Shown: one piece after another, positions 12,924 to 24,800 of the stretch
How positions within the stretch are numbered: position 1 is the stretch's first letter
How the letters are laid out: the number at the start of each line of letters is the position of its first letter
Assembly (NCBI GenBank): GCA_900073065.1
Contig: FJOG01000010.1
Span: forward strand, 1,558,995-1,597,621
DNA length: 38,627 bases
Direction: 5' to 3'
Origin: Phialocephala subalpina
Lineage: Eukaryota > Ascomycota > Leotiomycetes > Helotiales > Mollisiaceae
Translations under genes and position numbers: made by a program
Notes under the pieces: generated by a model
What the model was told of the DNA's origin: nothing
What the model saw: the letters and a program-made list of their open reading frames with translations, nothing else
Database searches by the model: none

Positions 12924-14811
12924 TGGGTACAGATAAAAACAGAGTTATCTGAATTGAATAGAAGCAGGACGACGAAAAAACAGAAGTCTGAGGAACGTGA
13001 GAACCCACCAAATGATATTTCTTACACGATGAAATATCGGTCTGCTGCTAATTCTGCAGCCGAATCCGGCCACGACCCTTATCACCAATTGGAATATTAG
13101 GCTCTCGGGAAGGGTATGTACGTGGCTCTCAACCGAGTCAGTGTGAGAGTCCTCCCGGGGGTTCCAAGAGAGATCCAACGGAATGCTGAGGGTATGATTG
13201 GGGCAGACTCTACAGCAGCCACCTCGTGCGAGGAAGATGAAGGTGCTGTCATGGAAGAACTTTTGCAGTCAAGACGTCAAATCGTGGTGAAAACCATGCA
13301 AGTGGGGTTGGCAATCCTTAATCCGCTTTCAATATCAACCGGGATCTTTCTGAGCGCTTTGGAGTTGAAGGCCCAGCGCAGCTGAAGGCTTACTGCCTTA
13401 CTGCCTTGGTCCCAATTGTCTGTGAGATGCCCAACAGAGGAAAGCTGAAAGAGCTTTCACCATCTGTTGGCGATTGTTGTGAGTTGTGGTTACTTGTGTT
13501 CGTCCAAAGATATGTGAAACATTGAAATTGAAGATGAGACGTGGCGGTGAGAAGGCACGGATCGCAGAAGGCTCTTTCCGTTGCCGAAGATTTTCAACCA
13601 CACGACGACGATATTGGCAATCCAAGACTCCTTCACAACAAAGTCGATGACGTGCACACATGTGAAAATGCAATCATATCATTATTTACAACGGAAACTT
13701 TGCAGTGCCAAGTGGCCAATCATAGCCCCTTTGACCGCGATCGTCAGTTGAAGCCGTATTTCGACATGACATGTGCATCCAACATTGTGCTCTTCGCGGT
13801 CTTCTTACGGGTTACGGCTCAAGATGTCCACAATAGGCCACAATGCCGAAATAGAAGCAGTCTTGGAACCGTCTTTGGGATACAAGTGGCTTCCGAAAGG
13901 CTGGATCTGCCGCCGTGCATGGAAGCATTGCAGAAGGCCCAAGTGGGGTACAACGTGGGATTCTATTTCCTTCATTGCAACGTCTGGTTCCATCTCGATT
14001 GACTTGTTCAACATCCGTAGTTGTGTTCAAAAAGGGATTTGAAGCCGATCAACGTTGGTTTCTTTGATGATCGGTCTTCAATTCGGCCTCGAATTCGGCC
14101 TCGAGCGGGGTCAATGCTGCTATGCGTCGGGAATTCTTATACGGGCTGATATATCACATCATATTGCCTTCAGTACTCCTACGATTACGAACTAGTGTTC
14201 TCCATTGGTCAAGAAGTCTCACGTGGAAGTCATTACCAGGTTGATCCCATTCACAGGACATATCTTAAGCCTTGCTGTCGTGGCACGGCCTCGTCGGGAG
14301 GAGGTTGTTGGAGGCGTCTTGTAACCGTGCAACTCGAGTGGGCTGCTCGGTACCATGCCATATATTCGGGACAGCCATGACCGCGGATTGTTGATTCGAG
14401 CTTCCGGAGCTACCTGCTTTGGGGTTACACGACATATCCTTATCTTTGTTGGAGGAGAGCTATCACAATGTCTATCATATCGCCCGGAACTTCAGACCCC
14501 AATTCAAGCCTATTCAGCTCAAATTCCTTGCCCCAAATCGCATAGAAGACCCATCACTTCATATTCCTAGAAATGAGTATCCGGCACGTGATATGCAGAT
14601 CGCCTCTTTCCCAGGTTCAACGCGACACATGCCCATCGGATGTTTTAAGCGTCGTTTTGAAGTCGTTGTTCACGTTCTACTTATGTTTGCCTAACGCGTC
14701 GCATCGTTCTGCTCTCGTCCCTTCTGCTGTATCTCATATCACGTGACTGGCAGCGTTACGGCAGACTTGGTCAAGAAGTGCGGTCATTTGCGTCTAGGTA
14801 CCTGCCGGGCT
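12924..14811. other. Intergenic region with the permease promoter
   Basis: About 1.9 kb lies between the permease ATG and the 3' end of the FAD oxidase gene. It holds short overlapping open frames with no domain and no convincing splice framework. Near the permease there are GATA-type sites. Farther along, 14041-14105 contains an imperfect inverted repeat (GAAGCCGATCA and TGATCGGTCTTC) followed by two tandem copies of AATTCGGCCTCG. No gene is supported. Confidence 0.6.
12931..13084 (-). promoter_or_regulatory. Candidate GATA-factor (AreA/NIT2-type) sites of the permease
   Basis: Three HGATAR matches lie upstream of the permease ATG at 12914: AGATAA at 12931-12936, TTATCT (AGATAA on the minus strand) at 12945-12950 and TTATCA (TGATAA on the minus strand) at 13079-13084. 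Fungal nitrogen GATA activators bind this motif, usually in closely spaced pairs. The first pair sits so near the ATG that it may lie in the leader. Confidence 0.4.
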
Positions 14812-16125
14812 CTACATACGTACACGGTACGCCACATCCTTCAAGTCCAAGGTCTCAAATGGGAGCAGGCTCAAAGCATTCCTTCTTGGACCTTTCCACT
14901 TCCATCTATCAATTCGTTGTTCGCCATCCTGCATTGTTTTCAACACCCAAGATCCGATGACTGGCAACATCTTAAAGCCATGACCGGAGTCACCAGAGAC
15001 TGCTAGAAGACCTTGCACACGAGGAACAAAATCAATGATATAATCATGATCAATTGTTTCCATGAACCAGCAGAATCCTGTTCTCACAAATGGTCTTTCC
15101 GCAAGTGCCGGCAAAGTCTCCCTCAGCAATTGTCGCACCCTACGTTCATCGCCAATCGGTGTGAACTGGTAATCTTCTGGTCTTTCCGGAGGCACAGAGG
15201 TACCGTCGACCAAGTTGGTATACCCTCCAGTCGCGGGACAGAGCTTGATCAATCTCGTCTTCGGGTCAGGCTCGAAGAAGAACCCCAAATCGCGGGCATA
15301 AGTCACGGGAATCCCGTGAAGCTGCTTTGCTTCCTCAGAAGTCACTTCAACATGCATGACTGGTACGCCGAGCGCCTTCTGGTATTCCCCGATCGAGGGA
15401 AGAACAGAAGCAGCGCATGCACCAAGTGCAACGATCGTCAAATCCGCTTTGTAGACCTTGCCCGATGATGTTCTTGCTCCCGTGCATTTTGACCCCTCAT
15501 ATAAAAGCTTTGAAACTCCATTACCAAGTTTAAACCTCACACCAAGCGTCAAGCACTCCTTGTACACAGCTTCCATCGCATCTGCAGCTTTCGCATACCC
15601 AGCAAGTTTATTGAAATATCCTTTCCAGCCCTTTGCGGGACCATTGAATGCAGGAGCATGTTTTCGGATATCTTCTCTTGTCTCGATGTCTGAGATTGCG
15701 CCTGAGAATGAGGGGTTGGAGGCGATCGTGGCGCGAAAGCTTCGGAGGGTATCTTTGGTCTTCTGTGGCGCCTTTTCTGAGTTTGCGAGTAGGTAACCTA
15801 CCTCGCGATAGTATTGTTTGAAGAGAGGTGTTTTCCATGCGTTGATTGCTTCCTAAGTTCCCGTCATGAATGAGCTCCTCCGAAATCGGCAAATTTTGAT
15901 TCAGGAGTGGAAGTGAAGGCCGCATACCAGAGCAAGCTCGGAGTAAAACGAATCGGGATACTCAGCTCTCACGATCTTGTTGAGATCATACCCCGCTGAG
16001 TATTTCGATGGGATGCTTGATGCTTTGTCTAAGACTGTGATGTTCTTGTACCCTGCCTTGGCCAAATGGTAGGCGGTGGAGAGGCCAAATGTGCCTGCAC
16101 CGAGAATGAGAACAGACGAATTCAT
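14812..16125 (-). CDS. FAD-dependent amine/imino-acid oxidase of the sarcosine/pipecolate oxidase family
   Basis: Two exons (16125-15928 and 15852-14812; intron 75 nt, GTATGC...TTAG) give 412 aa, the usual size for monomeric sarcosine, L-pipecolate or fructosyl-amine oxidases. The N-terminus is a dinucleotide-binding fold, VLILGAGTFGLSTAYHLAKAG (GxGxxG near residues 9-14), followed by the acidic end of strand 2 (VLDK). The C-terminal part has GFCWFMETIDHDYIIDF. Cys327 matches the cysteine that binds FAD covalently in this family, and SGDSGHGFKMLPVIG follows as the second FAD-contacting motif. The expected reaction is oxidation of a secondary amine or cyclic imino acid with O2, giving H2O2. 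Relatives are often peroxisomal with a C-terminal SKL/AKL, but this one ends RVRM, so either it is not imported by PTS1 or the 3' end is spliced differently. It is divergent from the zinc-cluster regulator, with 419 nt between them. Confidence 0.88.
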
Positions 16126-16544
16126 GTTCAGTGAAATGCTTGCGATTTCCTCAAATATGTTCAGCTATAGATACCTGAACTATTTCAATCTTGTTCCGAT
16201 GGGTTTCGTGGCCTCACGTGTTGTGGGATATTACCTGCAGGACTCGGAGCCTAGCCGACGAGCAGCATGGGTTGCAGGAAACATGGACGAATCAGAATTA
16301 TTTATAGCAATGATTAGGAGATAGAGTCCGGCAGGTGGAAGCGATGAAGGTCAAATTCCCAGAATTTCATTGGGTATTTAGGAATCCCACTCTCAGAACC
16401 ACTGCAAGAGTGGGACATGTGATAAAGAACCCCGCCACAATCCGAAGCAGGTCAACCCCAAGACGGCTTTACTTAGAGAACGAAATGACAATCCACAACC
16501 AAGCATATCTTTCATTCCACCTCCATTTTTGACAAGGCTGAGCA
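16126..16544. promoter_or_regulatory. Divergent promoter between oxidase and zinc-cluster regulator
   Basis: This 419-nt gap separates the two ATGs. It holds one HGATAR match, TGATAA at 16420-16425. It also holds an inverted CGG-N7-CCG (CGG at 16245-16247, CCG at 16255-16257), the general format bound by Zn(II)2Cys6 dimers. Assignment of either site to a factor is inference. Confidence 0.4.
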
Positions 16545-18675
16545 ATGGCACGCGAGGTAAAGAATCCTGAGTCTAAGAGGCGATACCGTAGCGGGTGCTG
16601 GATTTGTCGAGGTGAGTCCTACAACCTTGCCCCACTTATACCTAAGCCTCTCAACCTTTTTTGCACCCTTACTGACTAGGCTATAGAAAAGAAGATCAGA
16701 TGTGATGGTGAGTAGATAGCAGACTACTGGAGATAAGTGATGCTGATTGGTCTTTCAGAGAGGAAACCAAGCTGCACTTCTTGCGAGAAATCTCACAGGA
16801 GATGCTATTATGGCATCAAACTTCTATGGCAGGATGAGGCTGATTCAAGGGGAATTGCCCTCGGCCGCTCAGGTTTTTTCCTCTGTTCTACGCATAGATT
16901 CAGACCAGTACTCATATTTCATCATTAGGGACGTGCAAGAAGTTGAAGAGGAAGAGACGTGATGACCGCCGTGCACGCACTTCGATCCATGCGGTAAACC
17001 ACTTCCTCTCTGTTGGGCCTGTCGAGGATTGGATGTTCCTCAACACAGATACGGTAGACTTTGAGCTTGGTAATATGGAAGTTGCGAGGACGAGAGAAAA
17101 GAACAACTCATTTCATCGTTCGTCATCGCCGTCGTCCGAGATGTCAACCCAAAGCTGGATTGAATCACCAATATCCTCCACGAACTACGGAGCATCGCCG
17201 CGGAGTGTCGCTTGGAGTGCTGATATCGAGTCGAGAACCCCTGAACGTCGTTATTCAATCGAAACAGAACATCCGTTTATCGATTACACAGGCGCTCTCC
17301 GCAGACTTTCGAACCAGCCTTCCTCAAGCTTCTCGGTACCGCTTTCTCCTGCACTCTTCGACTTCAGCCCGACGGAAGGATCCTTACTCGACTACTTTCA
17401 GACGCAACTTGCAACATGGTGTCGAGGTTTTGGTGCCCGGAATCCATATAGCACGATAATTCTGAGATTGACCTTCGGCACTGGATCAACAATGCTGTTG
17501 CAGGCAGTTCTAGCTGCATCGGCCAACCAGCTGCGCATCCTTAATGACTTGAGATTTCATGAGGATGTCTGGATACATCGTGGAAAAGCGTTGAAAGCTT
17601 TGCATGCCAGGATTCAAGAATGCAAAAGTCGGGATGACTGGTCTGGTTGGGAGGTAAGTTAAACCTGGCGCAGAACAAATGTCCGTCCTCCAGCTGAACA
17701 GCCCAAACTGACCTTAGCATTCACCAGGATATACTAGCAACGGTAATCATGCTGACCTTCTTTGATGTATATCTCCCTTCTCCCTCCCGGAACCTCTGCT
17801 TGAAATTGATCTGACGACGATAGGTTTCCGATAAGTGTTCCTCCTCTTGGAGGAGTCATCTCGATTTTGCCCGAAAGCTTCGCTCACTACCTCAACTATC
17901 ATCCCAGAGACTCTCGATAGACCAAGAAGGGCTACTACATTTCTTCTCCTGCTACTTTCACTCGCACGAAGCAGTTGCTAGCACGGCTGCCGAGTGTGGG
18001 AAGCGCGGTCTCCAGACGACATCGTGGTTTCCACCTGAAATTGATATGGAAGATATCAACAGTGACGCAGGAGTCTCTCACGAGCTTCTTTCTTTGATCT
18101 CACTGATCTCGGATCTTGGCCAAGAAAGAGCAACACTTGACGCAGAAACCTATCAAAGCCGGATTATGTTGGCCAAGATCCAATCCCAGCGCGACACAAT
18201 CGAACGCCGTCTCCACAACCTCACACAAAACATCCCTTCCTCCAGCTCCTCCTCCTACTCCTCCTCTTCCAACTCAGAACTCACCAACATCGCCTCCTGC
18301 AAACGCCTAGTCACTCTCCTGTACCTCCACTTCCGTCTCGACTCCTCCACTCCCTCACAGCCCCACATCATCCGTCTCACTTCGCAAATTCTCTCCTTAC
18401 TGCCAAAAATCGGAGTATGGAGCAACACAATTCTCTGGCCTCTTTATATTGTGGGTGTGATGGGGATCCAAAGCGAGAGGGATGAGGATAAGCTGGTTGT
18501 GCTTGAGAGGTTTGAGGCGTTGCAGAGGACGAGGCAGCTGGGGAATGTGAAGAGGGCTAGGAGGGTGGTTGAGGCGATTTGGAGGTTGAGGGATATTAGG
18601 GGGAGTGAGGGCGTGGGGTGGGAGGATGTTCAAGGGATTGTTTTGAGGGATGGTGGGCAGTTGAGTTTGATGTGA
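16545..18675 (+). CDS. Zn(II)2Cys6 transcription factor with fungal-specific C-terminal domain
   Basis: Six exons (16545-16611, 16687-16707, 16759-16872, 16929-17653, 17728-17766, 17824-18675) give 605 aa. Splicing joins a perfect zinc cluster from three exons: CWIC, REKKIRC, then DERKPSCTSCEKSHRRC, with Cys 18, 21, 28, 35, 38 and 45 (CX2CX6CX6CX2CX6C). A basic linker (KKLKRKRRDDRRAR) follows. The rest resembles the PF11951-type middle domain, including DILATVIMLTFFDV. A serine run lies near the centre of exon 6. The protein should be nuclear and bind CGG half-sites as a dimer. The intron at 16873-16928 has a weak GTTTTT donor, but it is the only choice I found that keeps frame. The gene lies between the oxidase and the MFS transporter, so a role as local regulator is plausible. 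Confidence 0.9.
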
Positions 18676-18961
18676 GGATGAGAAGGGAGTTTGGTATTTG
18701 GGATTGGTCTGGATGCCCTGTAAGTTTCAATAAAGTCAATAGCAGATATCTCTTATGATGTTGAAGTAATAATCTCCAGTGGGCAAACCAACTAAGTGGA
18801 AGTCTGTTCGGGCTGTGGTCGGTAAAATTTCAGGGCAGCTATCGCTAAAGCTTAGGGCTATTGATCGCCCAAAGCTATCTCTTCAGCGTGCTCAACACTT
18901 ACAATGTCCCTCGTCGCGCGCTAAGTCCCCGTACACTTTCCTCTCATATCTAAACATTCAT

Positions 18962-20766
18962 CTACGTCATATACCTAAAGTAAGGCTGCTGCTCATCCGT
19001 CTCATCCAAATACTCCGTGACCAACACCTCGATCTCATTGGTATCAACATCAACAGCCTTCCCATGAACTTGATCCTTCTTCTTATTCTGCCACGCGGCC
19101 ACAATCCAATAAATACCCATCAACGCCGCGCAAACGACGAATGTGGTTAAAGCAGAGATAATACCACCTGTGTAGCGCGGAGCTTGAGAGGTACGGAATG
19201 TTTGTGGTCCAATCATGTTACCAACTGCGTATCCGACGTGAAGCATGCCGTAGGTTACGGCGCGCTTAGTGTGTCCGGCTGTGTTGGCCATGGGAAGGGT
19301 TTGGGCCGTTGAGTATGGACCTAGACCGAATTGTAAGCTCTTTTATCTCGTGGGATTGAGGGAGATGGAAGGTGGCTTACCCCAGTACATATACATCAGG
19401 TAGAGACCGATCATTTGACCCGCCATATTTGATCGAGGAAGGACATATGCCAAGATGGTGCCAATGAGCGGAGGCACACATGCCATCATAACGCAAAGAC
19501 AGCGACGGTTATGCCACCTGCCAGCGAGAGTTGAGAAGATAAGGGCAGCCAGTGTGGACATAACACCCGTAGGCATAGAAAGTAGCGCTGAGGTCTGGGA
19601 ATCATATCCTAAGCCCTTGATGATCAACGGTCCAAACGTGATAAGTGCCGCATTGGAAATATTGATCGCGATGCTGAAGAAGAACTGCAGCCAGAACTTG
19701 GGATCGACGACGCTCTCGATAGCTTGGTCCCACTTCCACTTGTGGTTCTCCATACCCGTCTTGTTCTCCGCGAGTCGTTGCACTGCATGCCATTTTTCTT
19801 CCTTGGTGAGGAAGAATGCGTTCATGGGAGAGTCGGGCAGGAAGAAATATAGGACGATCGAGTAGAGAAGGTTGATGGAACCGGTGAGGAGGAAGAGATA
19901 TTGCCATCGTTTCAAAGGTGCGTCATCGGGGATCTGTCCGACAACCCAGGACCAGAATCCATTGACAACAGAAGAGAAGCAGCTGAGGATGACTGAGAAT
20001 TGGTCAGTTGCCGTGATATGAATTCTTATCAAATGGTGACTTACAAGCAATTCTCCAAGGCTGCTCTCGGATCTTCCAGAAGTTGCCCATGATCAACATC
20101 AAGCCAGGTTGTATAATGCTCTCGAAGAACCCCATAAAGAATCTGATGGCCATGATACCGCCGAAACGGGCTTCGACTGCCATCAAAAGTGTGCAGCCCG
20201 ACCAGATCACAGAGCAGACAGCCATCAGCTTGGCAGTTGGGAGTCGATGCACCAAGTAGGTCAAAGGAAAAGTTCCAGTAATCATCTATGTATTGTTAGT
20301 GATGATGTTAGGTGCAGGGAAATTTTAATGATTCAAAACTTACACCAAGAGATAAAATGCTCCCGCACCAGCTGTATTCCTGACCCTTCAACCCATTATC
20401 CGCCTGAAACCCATAAAGAGATGCGGTAGACAATTCAACTTTGTCCACAGCACTGAGAATCGCGAAGAACATCAACTGGAGTAGTGTTAGACCCAACAAT
20501 TCGATATCTCTGGATGTAGCGTGACTTACGAAGGGAATCATCCATCCATCAATCTTCTTCATCATCCTCTTCTCCGCTTCGGGAGTCATGGGAGGGTATG
20601 GTCCATTGTTCGCCAAGAACTCTGCTGCTTTGTCAATCTTTTGAAGGTCGAGATTGGCGAGCAATCCCTTCGGGCTTTCAGAGCTTCCATCAATATCAGA
20701 CTCAGCGACCATGATCTGCTCTTGAGGGTCAGAGGCCATGGGTCCTGTTTTCTCGGCAGCGCCCAT
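18962..20766 (-). CDS. DAL5-type MFS permease (anion:cation symporter family)
   Basis: Five exons on the minus strand (20766-20530, 20475-20344, 20285-20045, 19992-19381, 19320-18962) give 526 aa, normal for the allantoate/nicotinate/pantothenate permease group. The start is the ATG at 20766; the frame upstream has no earlier ATG. The cytosolic N-terminus leads into KKIDGWMIPFLMFFAILSAV, the classic entry to helix 1, then DKVELSTASLYGF. Later signatures include RFFMGFFESIIQPG, WRIAFILSCFSSV and NTAGHTKRAVTYGM. About twelve helices are expected. S. cerevisiae DAL5 carries allantoate, ureidosuccinate and dipeptides; the substrate here is unknown. The intron at 20529-20476 is 54 nt, in frame and stop-free. 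The gene is divergent from the 5-oxoprolinase across about 1 kb and convergent with the regulator (286 nt). Confidence 0.92.
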
Positions 20767-21816
20767 CTTGTCGCAGCTTGCGAGCAAAGGGCAAAGAAAT
20801 TTATCAAGATGTTGTTGTGACTGTGGCTCGAAGTATTGAGCTGCTGGAAAAATAATCGACTTTGGTAAAAAGGATCGCCAAGGTGGCGAGCTATTTATGC
20901 TGGAGCTGGGAAGCCTCGTTTCCTTGAACGAGGTTCACAAAAGGGGAGACGAGATAAGAATGATAGATAACAGAGATAACTTGGATACAGATAGATGTTT
21001 TGATATTGGCATACCATGAGCTTCCCCGTGCGGACTGTTGCATAGAAAAGTCCGTTCAGGGCAACAACCACCTCGGATGAACTCCCGCTCGTGCAGAGGT
21101 ACCGTACGAACTTCGTAGGGGGCATTGGAGGTTCTCTATTCGTGTGTGATGGTCTCCGCAAGGATAGAGGTCCTCGGGGATAGCTTGCACGGGATATGCA
21201 ACCAAAGGTGGGGTGATGTTGATAAGAGGAAAAGCGAAAGGAAGGTCGAAGCGTTCAGGTGCTGCAGCACTAGCCTAGTGAAGCTTAGCGGCTTGACGCG
21301 CTGTGGTGGGCCTGCGTTCCTTGGACGCGACCACGCTTCCCTAACATCTTCACCCAACAACACGTCGAGATACTCCAAAATGTACGATACACGAGCAGAT
21401 GAAGGCAGGTGCAAGCGTCTCTATCTGCAGGTAATCAAGCAGCCAAACGAAGCAACGCCGAACGATATGCCACCCCAACTTTGGAGTAGAATCGCCGACA
21501 ACATCGCGTTAACCTTCCAGCCTTCAAGCACCTTTATCAGTCCAAGTGGAACGAATCCAGTCGAAGGCAAATACACAATGAGGATAAGCATATTCAGTGA
21601 TCTGCAATGGCAGGACCCCATTCGAGCGATTGGGACTGTAGGTTGGGCAAGAGATGTGTGACGCACGCCCATTCAAATTTGGGGAGCTACTGGAAGGTTG
21701 CACATCCGCAGGATATGCCAATTCAAAGTTGGAGCTTTTGTATCGAACTTTCCCATTCAAGAACTTTAATTCTCGTTTTGATCTTTACCTTACTTTCTCT
21801 TCCACATTTCACTACA
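20767..21816. other. Divergent intergenic region between MFS permease and 5-oxoprolinase
   Basis: About 1 kb separates the two divergent ATGs. It contains the GATA cluster and an inverted repeat, CGGACT at 21031-21036 with AGTCCG at 21049-21054. The long open frames at 21125-21661 (+) and on the opposite strand overlap each other, have no domain and are probably accidental. Confidence 0.55.
20952..20994. promoter_or_regulatory. Cluster of five HGATAR sites upstream of the MFS permease
   Basis: Matches are AGATAA 20952-20957, TGATAG 20961-20966, AGATAA 20965-20970, AGATAA 20974-20979 and AGATAG 20989-20994, all on the plus strand. They lie 186-228 nt upstream of the MFS ATG at 20766. Clusters of this kind are typical targets of AreA/NIT2 under nitrogen limitation. 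A further TGATAA near 21214 faces the oxoprolinase side. Confidence 0.55.
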
Positions 21817-24800
21817 ATGGCGCCACATCGGATAGAGGCAGAGGAGTTCTCGAAGTCTGTCAAAATTGCTATTGGTATGTCTCTCTCTGCAAGATCCGGA
21901 ACAGATGTCCGAAGTTGCAATTGGACTGACTCTTGATGCAGACAGAGGAGGAACATTCACAGTATAGCATACTGGTTGACCTCTCGTGGAAACTTGCTTA
22001 CACTTTTGGCAGGACGTTTGGGCTGCTGTAGATGGGCACCCTGACATTGTTCTAAAGTTACTTTCAGTCGATCCTGGCAACTATGCCGATGCACCTTCGG
22101 AAGGCATTCGTCGTGTGCTTGAGCAGGTAACGGGCACCCCGATACCCCGGGCTGCGCCCCTTCCGAAAGCCCATATTCATTCCATTCGAATGGGAACAAC
22201 AGTTGCTACAAATGGTACATGAAGCTTACTTCCTCAATTTGCTATAGAACTGATTTATTTTCAGCATTGCTTGAGAGGAAAGGCACCCGTCACGCCTTAG
22301 TTGTGACGAAAGGCTTCCGCGACTTGATTGACATCGGCAACCAGGCAAGACCCAGACTCTTCGACTTAGCTATCAGCAAGCCAGAAACTCTTTACGACAA
22401 GGTCATTGAAATCGATGAGCGTGTCACCGTGGAAGAATTTAGTGAAGACCCGTCCCCTCCAACATCACCGAAAGATTTGATACCTGGCGTTCTGGTCAAA
22501 GGCAGCACGGGAGAGCTGGTCCGAATCATTCAGCCATTTGATGAGGAAGAAGCACGAACGAAACTCCTCGCTCTGAAGGAAGATGGAATTGACGCGTTGG
22601 CAATATGCTTCTGTCATTCATACATCTTTCCAGATCATGAACTCCGCATGGCAGAGATAGCCATGGATCTTGGCTTCCGACATGTTTCGCTTTCATCGAC
22701 TGTTGGAGCTAAGATGATTAGGATGCTGGCTCGTGGCAGTTCAGCTTCCGCTGACGCTTACTTGACACCTGAGATCAAGGCATACGTGGACACATTCGCG
22801 ACAGGATTCGAGGGCGGCAATCTTGATGGAGTGAAATGTGAGTTCATGCAGAGCGACGGAGGATTGGTCAATCATAAAGTTTTCAGCGGCTTGCGAGGTA
22901 TCCTCAGCGGCCCTGCTGGTGGTGTTGTAGGGTGCGCAAGAACATCCTATGATGGAAAGACTCCACTTGTCGGCTTTGACATGGGCGGTAGGTAACCTTG
23001 GACCGATGCTTGAGTTCTTGTCTAACATGTACAGGTACCTCGACCGATGTCAGCCGCTACGGAGGCAGCTTCGATCACGTTTTCGAGACCACGACGGCAG
23101 GTATCGTGATTCAAAGTCCACAATTGGACATCAATACCGTCGCTGCCGGAGGTGGAAGCATCTTGTTTTGGAAGAATGGCTTGTTTCAAGTCGGACCTCA
23201 GGTAAGTTAGTGCCAGAACAATCTAGCGCTTGGCTGACCTCGTGGCAGAGTGCTGGCGCTCATCCTGGCCCCGCATCATACCGCAAGGGTGGCCCATTGA
23301 CTGTCACTGATGCAAATCTATTTCTCGGTCGCCTCATACCTTCTTACTTTCCGGCTATCTTCGGTCCAACAGAGGACATGCCTCTGGACACGGACATCGT
23401 AGCCGAGAAGTTCAGAGAGCTGACAGAGACCATCAATGCCGACAGTGGCAAGTCAATGACATCTGAAGAAGTGGCAATGGGTTTTATCGACGTTGCCAAC
23501 GAGTCGATGTCCAGACCTATTCGTGCGATCACTGAAGCTCGAGGGTATGAAACTGGAGCTCACAACCTTGCGGTCTTTGGTGGTGCTGGAGGCCAGCATG
23601 CGTGCGAGTTGGCGAAGAAGCTTGGCATCAGCAGGATCATCATTCACAAGTTCTCAAGTATCTTGTCAGCATATGGAATGGCTCTGGCAGAGGTCGTTCA
23701 AGAAGCGCAAGAGCCCAGCCATGAGATATATTCCTCTGAGTCATCACCGCGTCTTGAAACTGCCCTCGAGGACCTGCAACTCAGGGTTAGAGATGGGTTG
23801 CTTGGCCAGGGAATCAGCCAGAAGGAGATCCGATACCAAAAGTATCTGCATCTCAGATACGAAGGGACCGAGACGCAGCTGATGATTCCTGAGCCCACAG
23901 ATGGAGACTATCGAGCGTCGTTTGAGAGAGAGCATCTGCGAGAACTGTCTTTTATCTTTCCCGCTTCCAGAAAGGTCATGGTAGACGACGTTCGTGTGCG
24001 AGGCACTGGCGGCAATGGAGAAATAATGCAGGACAGCGAAACCTTGGTTCATGAAATGAAGTTAATTGGTCAGGGCATGGAAGTGAAAACCGATGATGCT
24101 GCTCATCAGGTAAGAGGCAATCCGAGGGGTTTAGGCTCACCTAACATTAATCAGGTCAAGGTCTACTTTCCGGGATCGGGTTATCAAATGACCCCAGTAT
24201 TCCTGCTTGATGGACTCAATCCAGGGGCCACTGTCTCCGGTCCTGCTGTCATCATCGACAAGACCCAGACTATTGTGCTTGTGCCGGGCTCGAAAGCTAG
24301 CATTTTGACTTCCCACGTGATCATCGATCTCGGCGAAGCAAAGGTAGCCGTGAGTGATGTTGCGTTGCCTCAAACGGTCAACCCAGTCCATCTTTCTGTC
24401 TTCGGTCATCGCTTTATGGGTATCGGTACGTTACGCTAGTTTCACTCTCTAGGGTCTTATTTCTGCGACCTCAAAAGCCCACTTGAGCCTTCTCATGGGC
24501 TTGCTCCACCGCAGAGTTATTGGCGCTAATTGTTTTATAGCCGAGCAAATGGGTCGAACCTTGCAGAGAACCAGCTTGTCATTGAACATCAAAGAGAGAC
24601 TTGATTATTCTTGTGCCATTTTTGGACCAGATGGCGAGCTGGTTGCCAACGCTCCTCATGTTCCTGTCCACTTGGGAAGCATGAGCTACGCTGTCAAGTA
24701 TCAGCAAGAACTTCACGGAACCAGTCTTCGACCTGGAGATGTTTTGGTCTCTAACCACCCCGGTTTGTTTTTGAGATCCCTGATTGGATTTCTTCGGCTG

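Noticed and set aside
13541..14002. 153-aa plus-strand open frame between permease and oxidase
   Set aside because: No domain, and other frames are equally open; no coding support.
21125..21661. 178-aa plus-strand open frame in the MFS/oxoprolinase promoter
   Set aside because: No recognisable family, overlapping open frames on the other strand, and it fills the expected promoter region.
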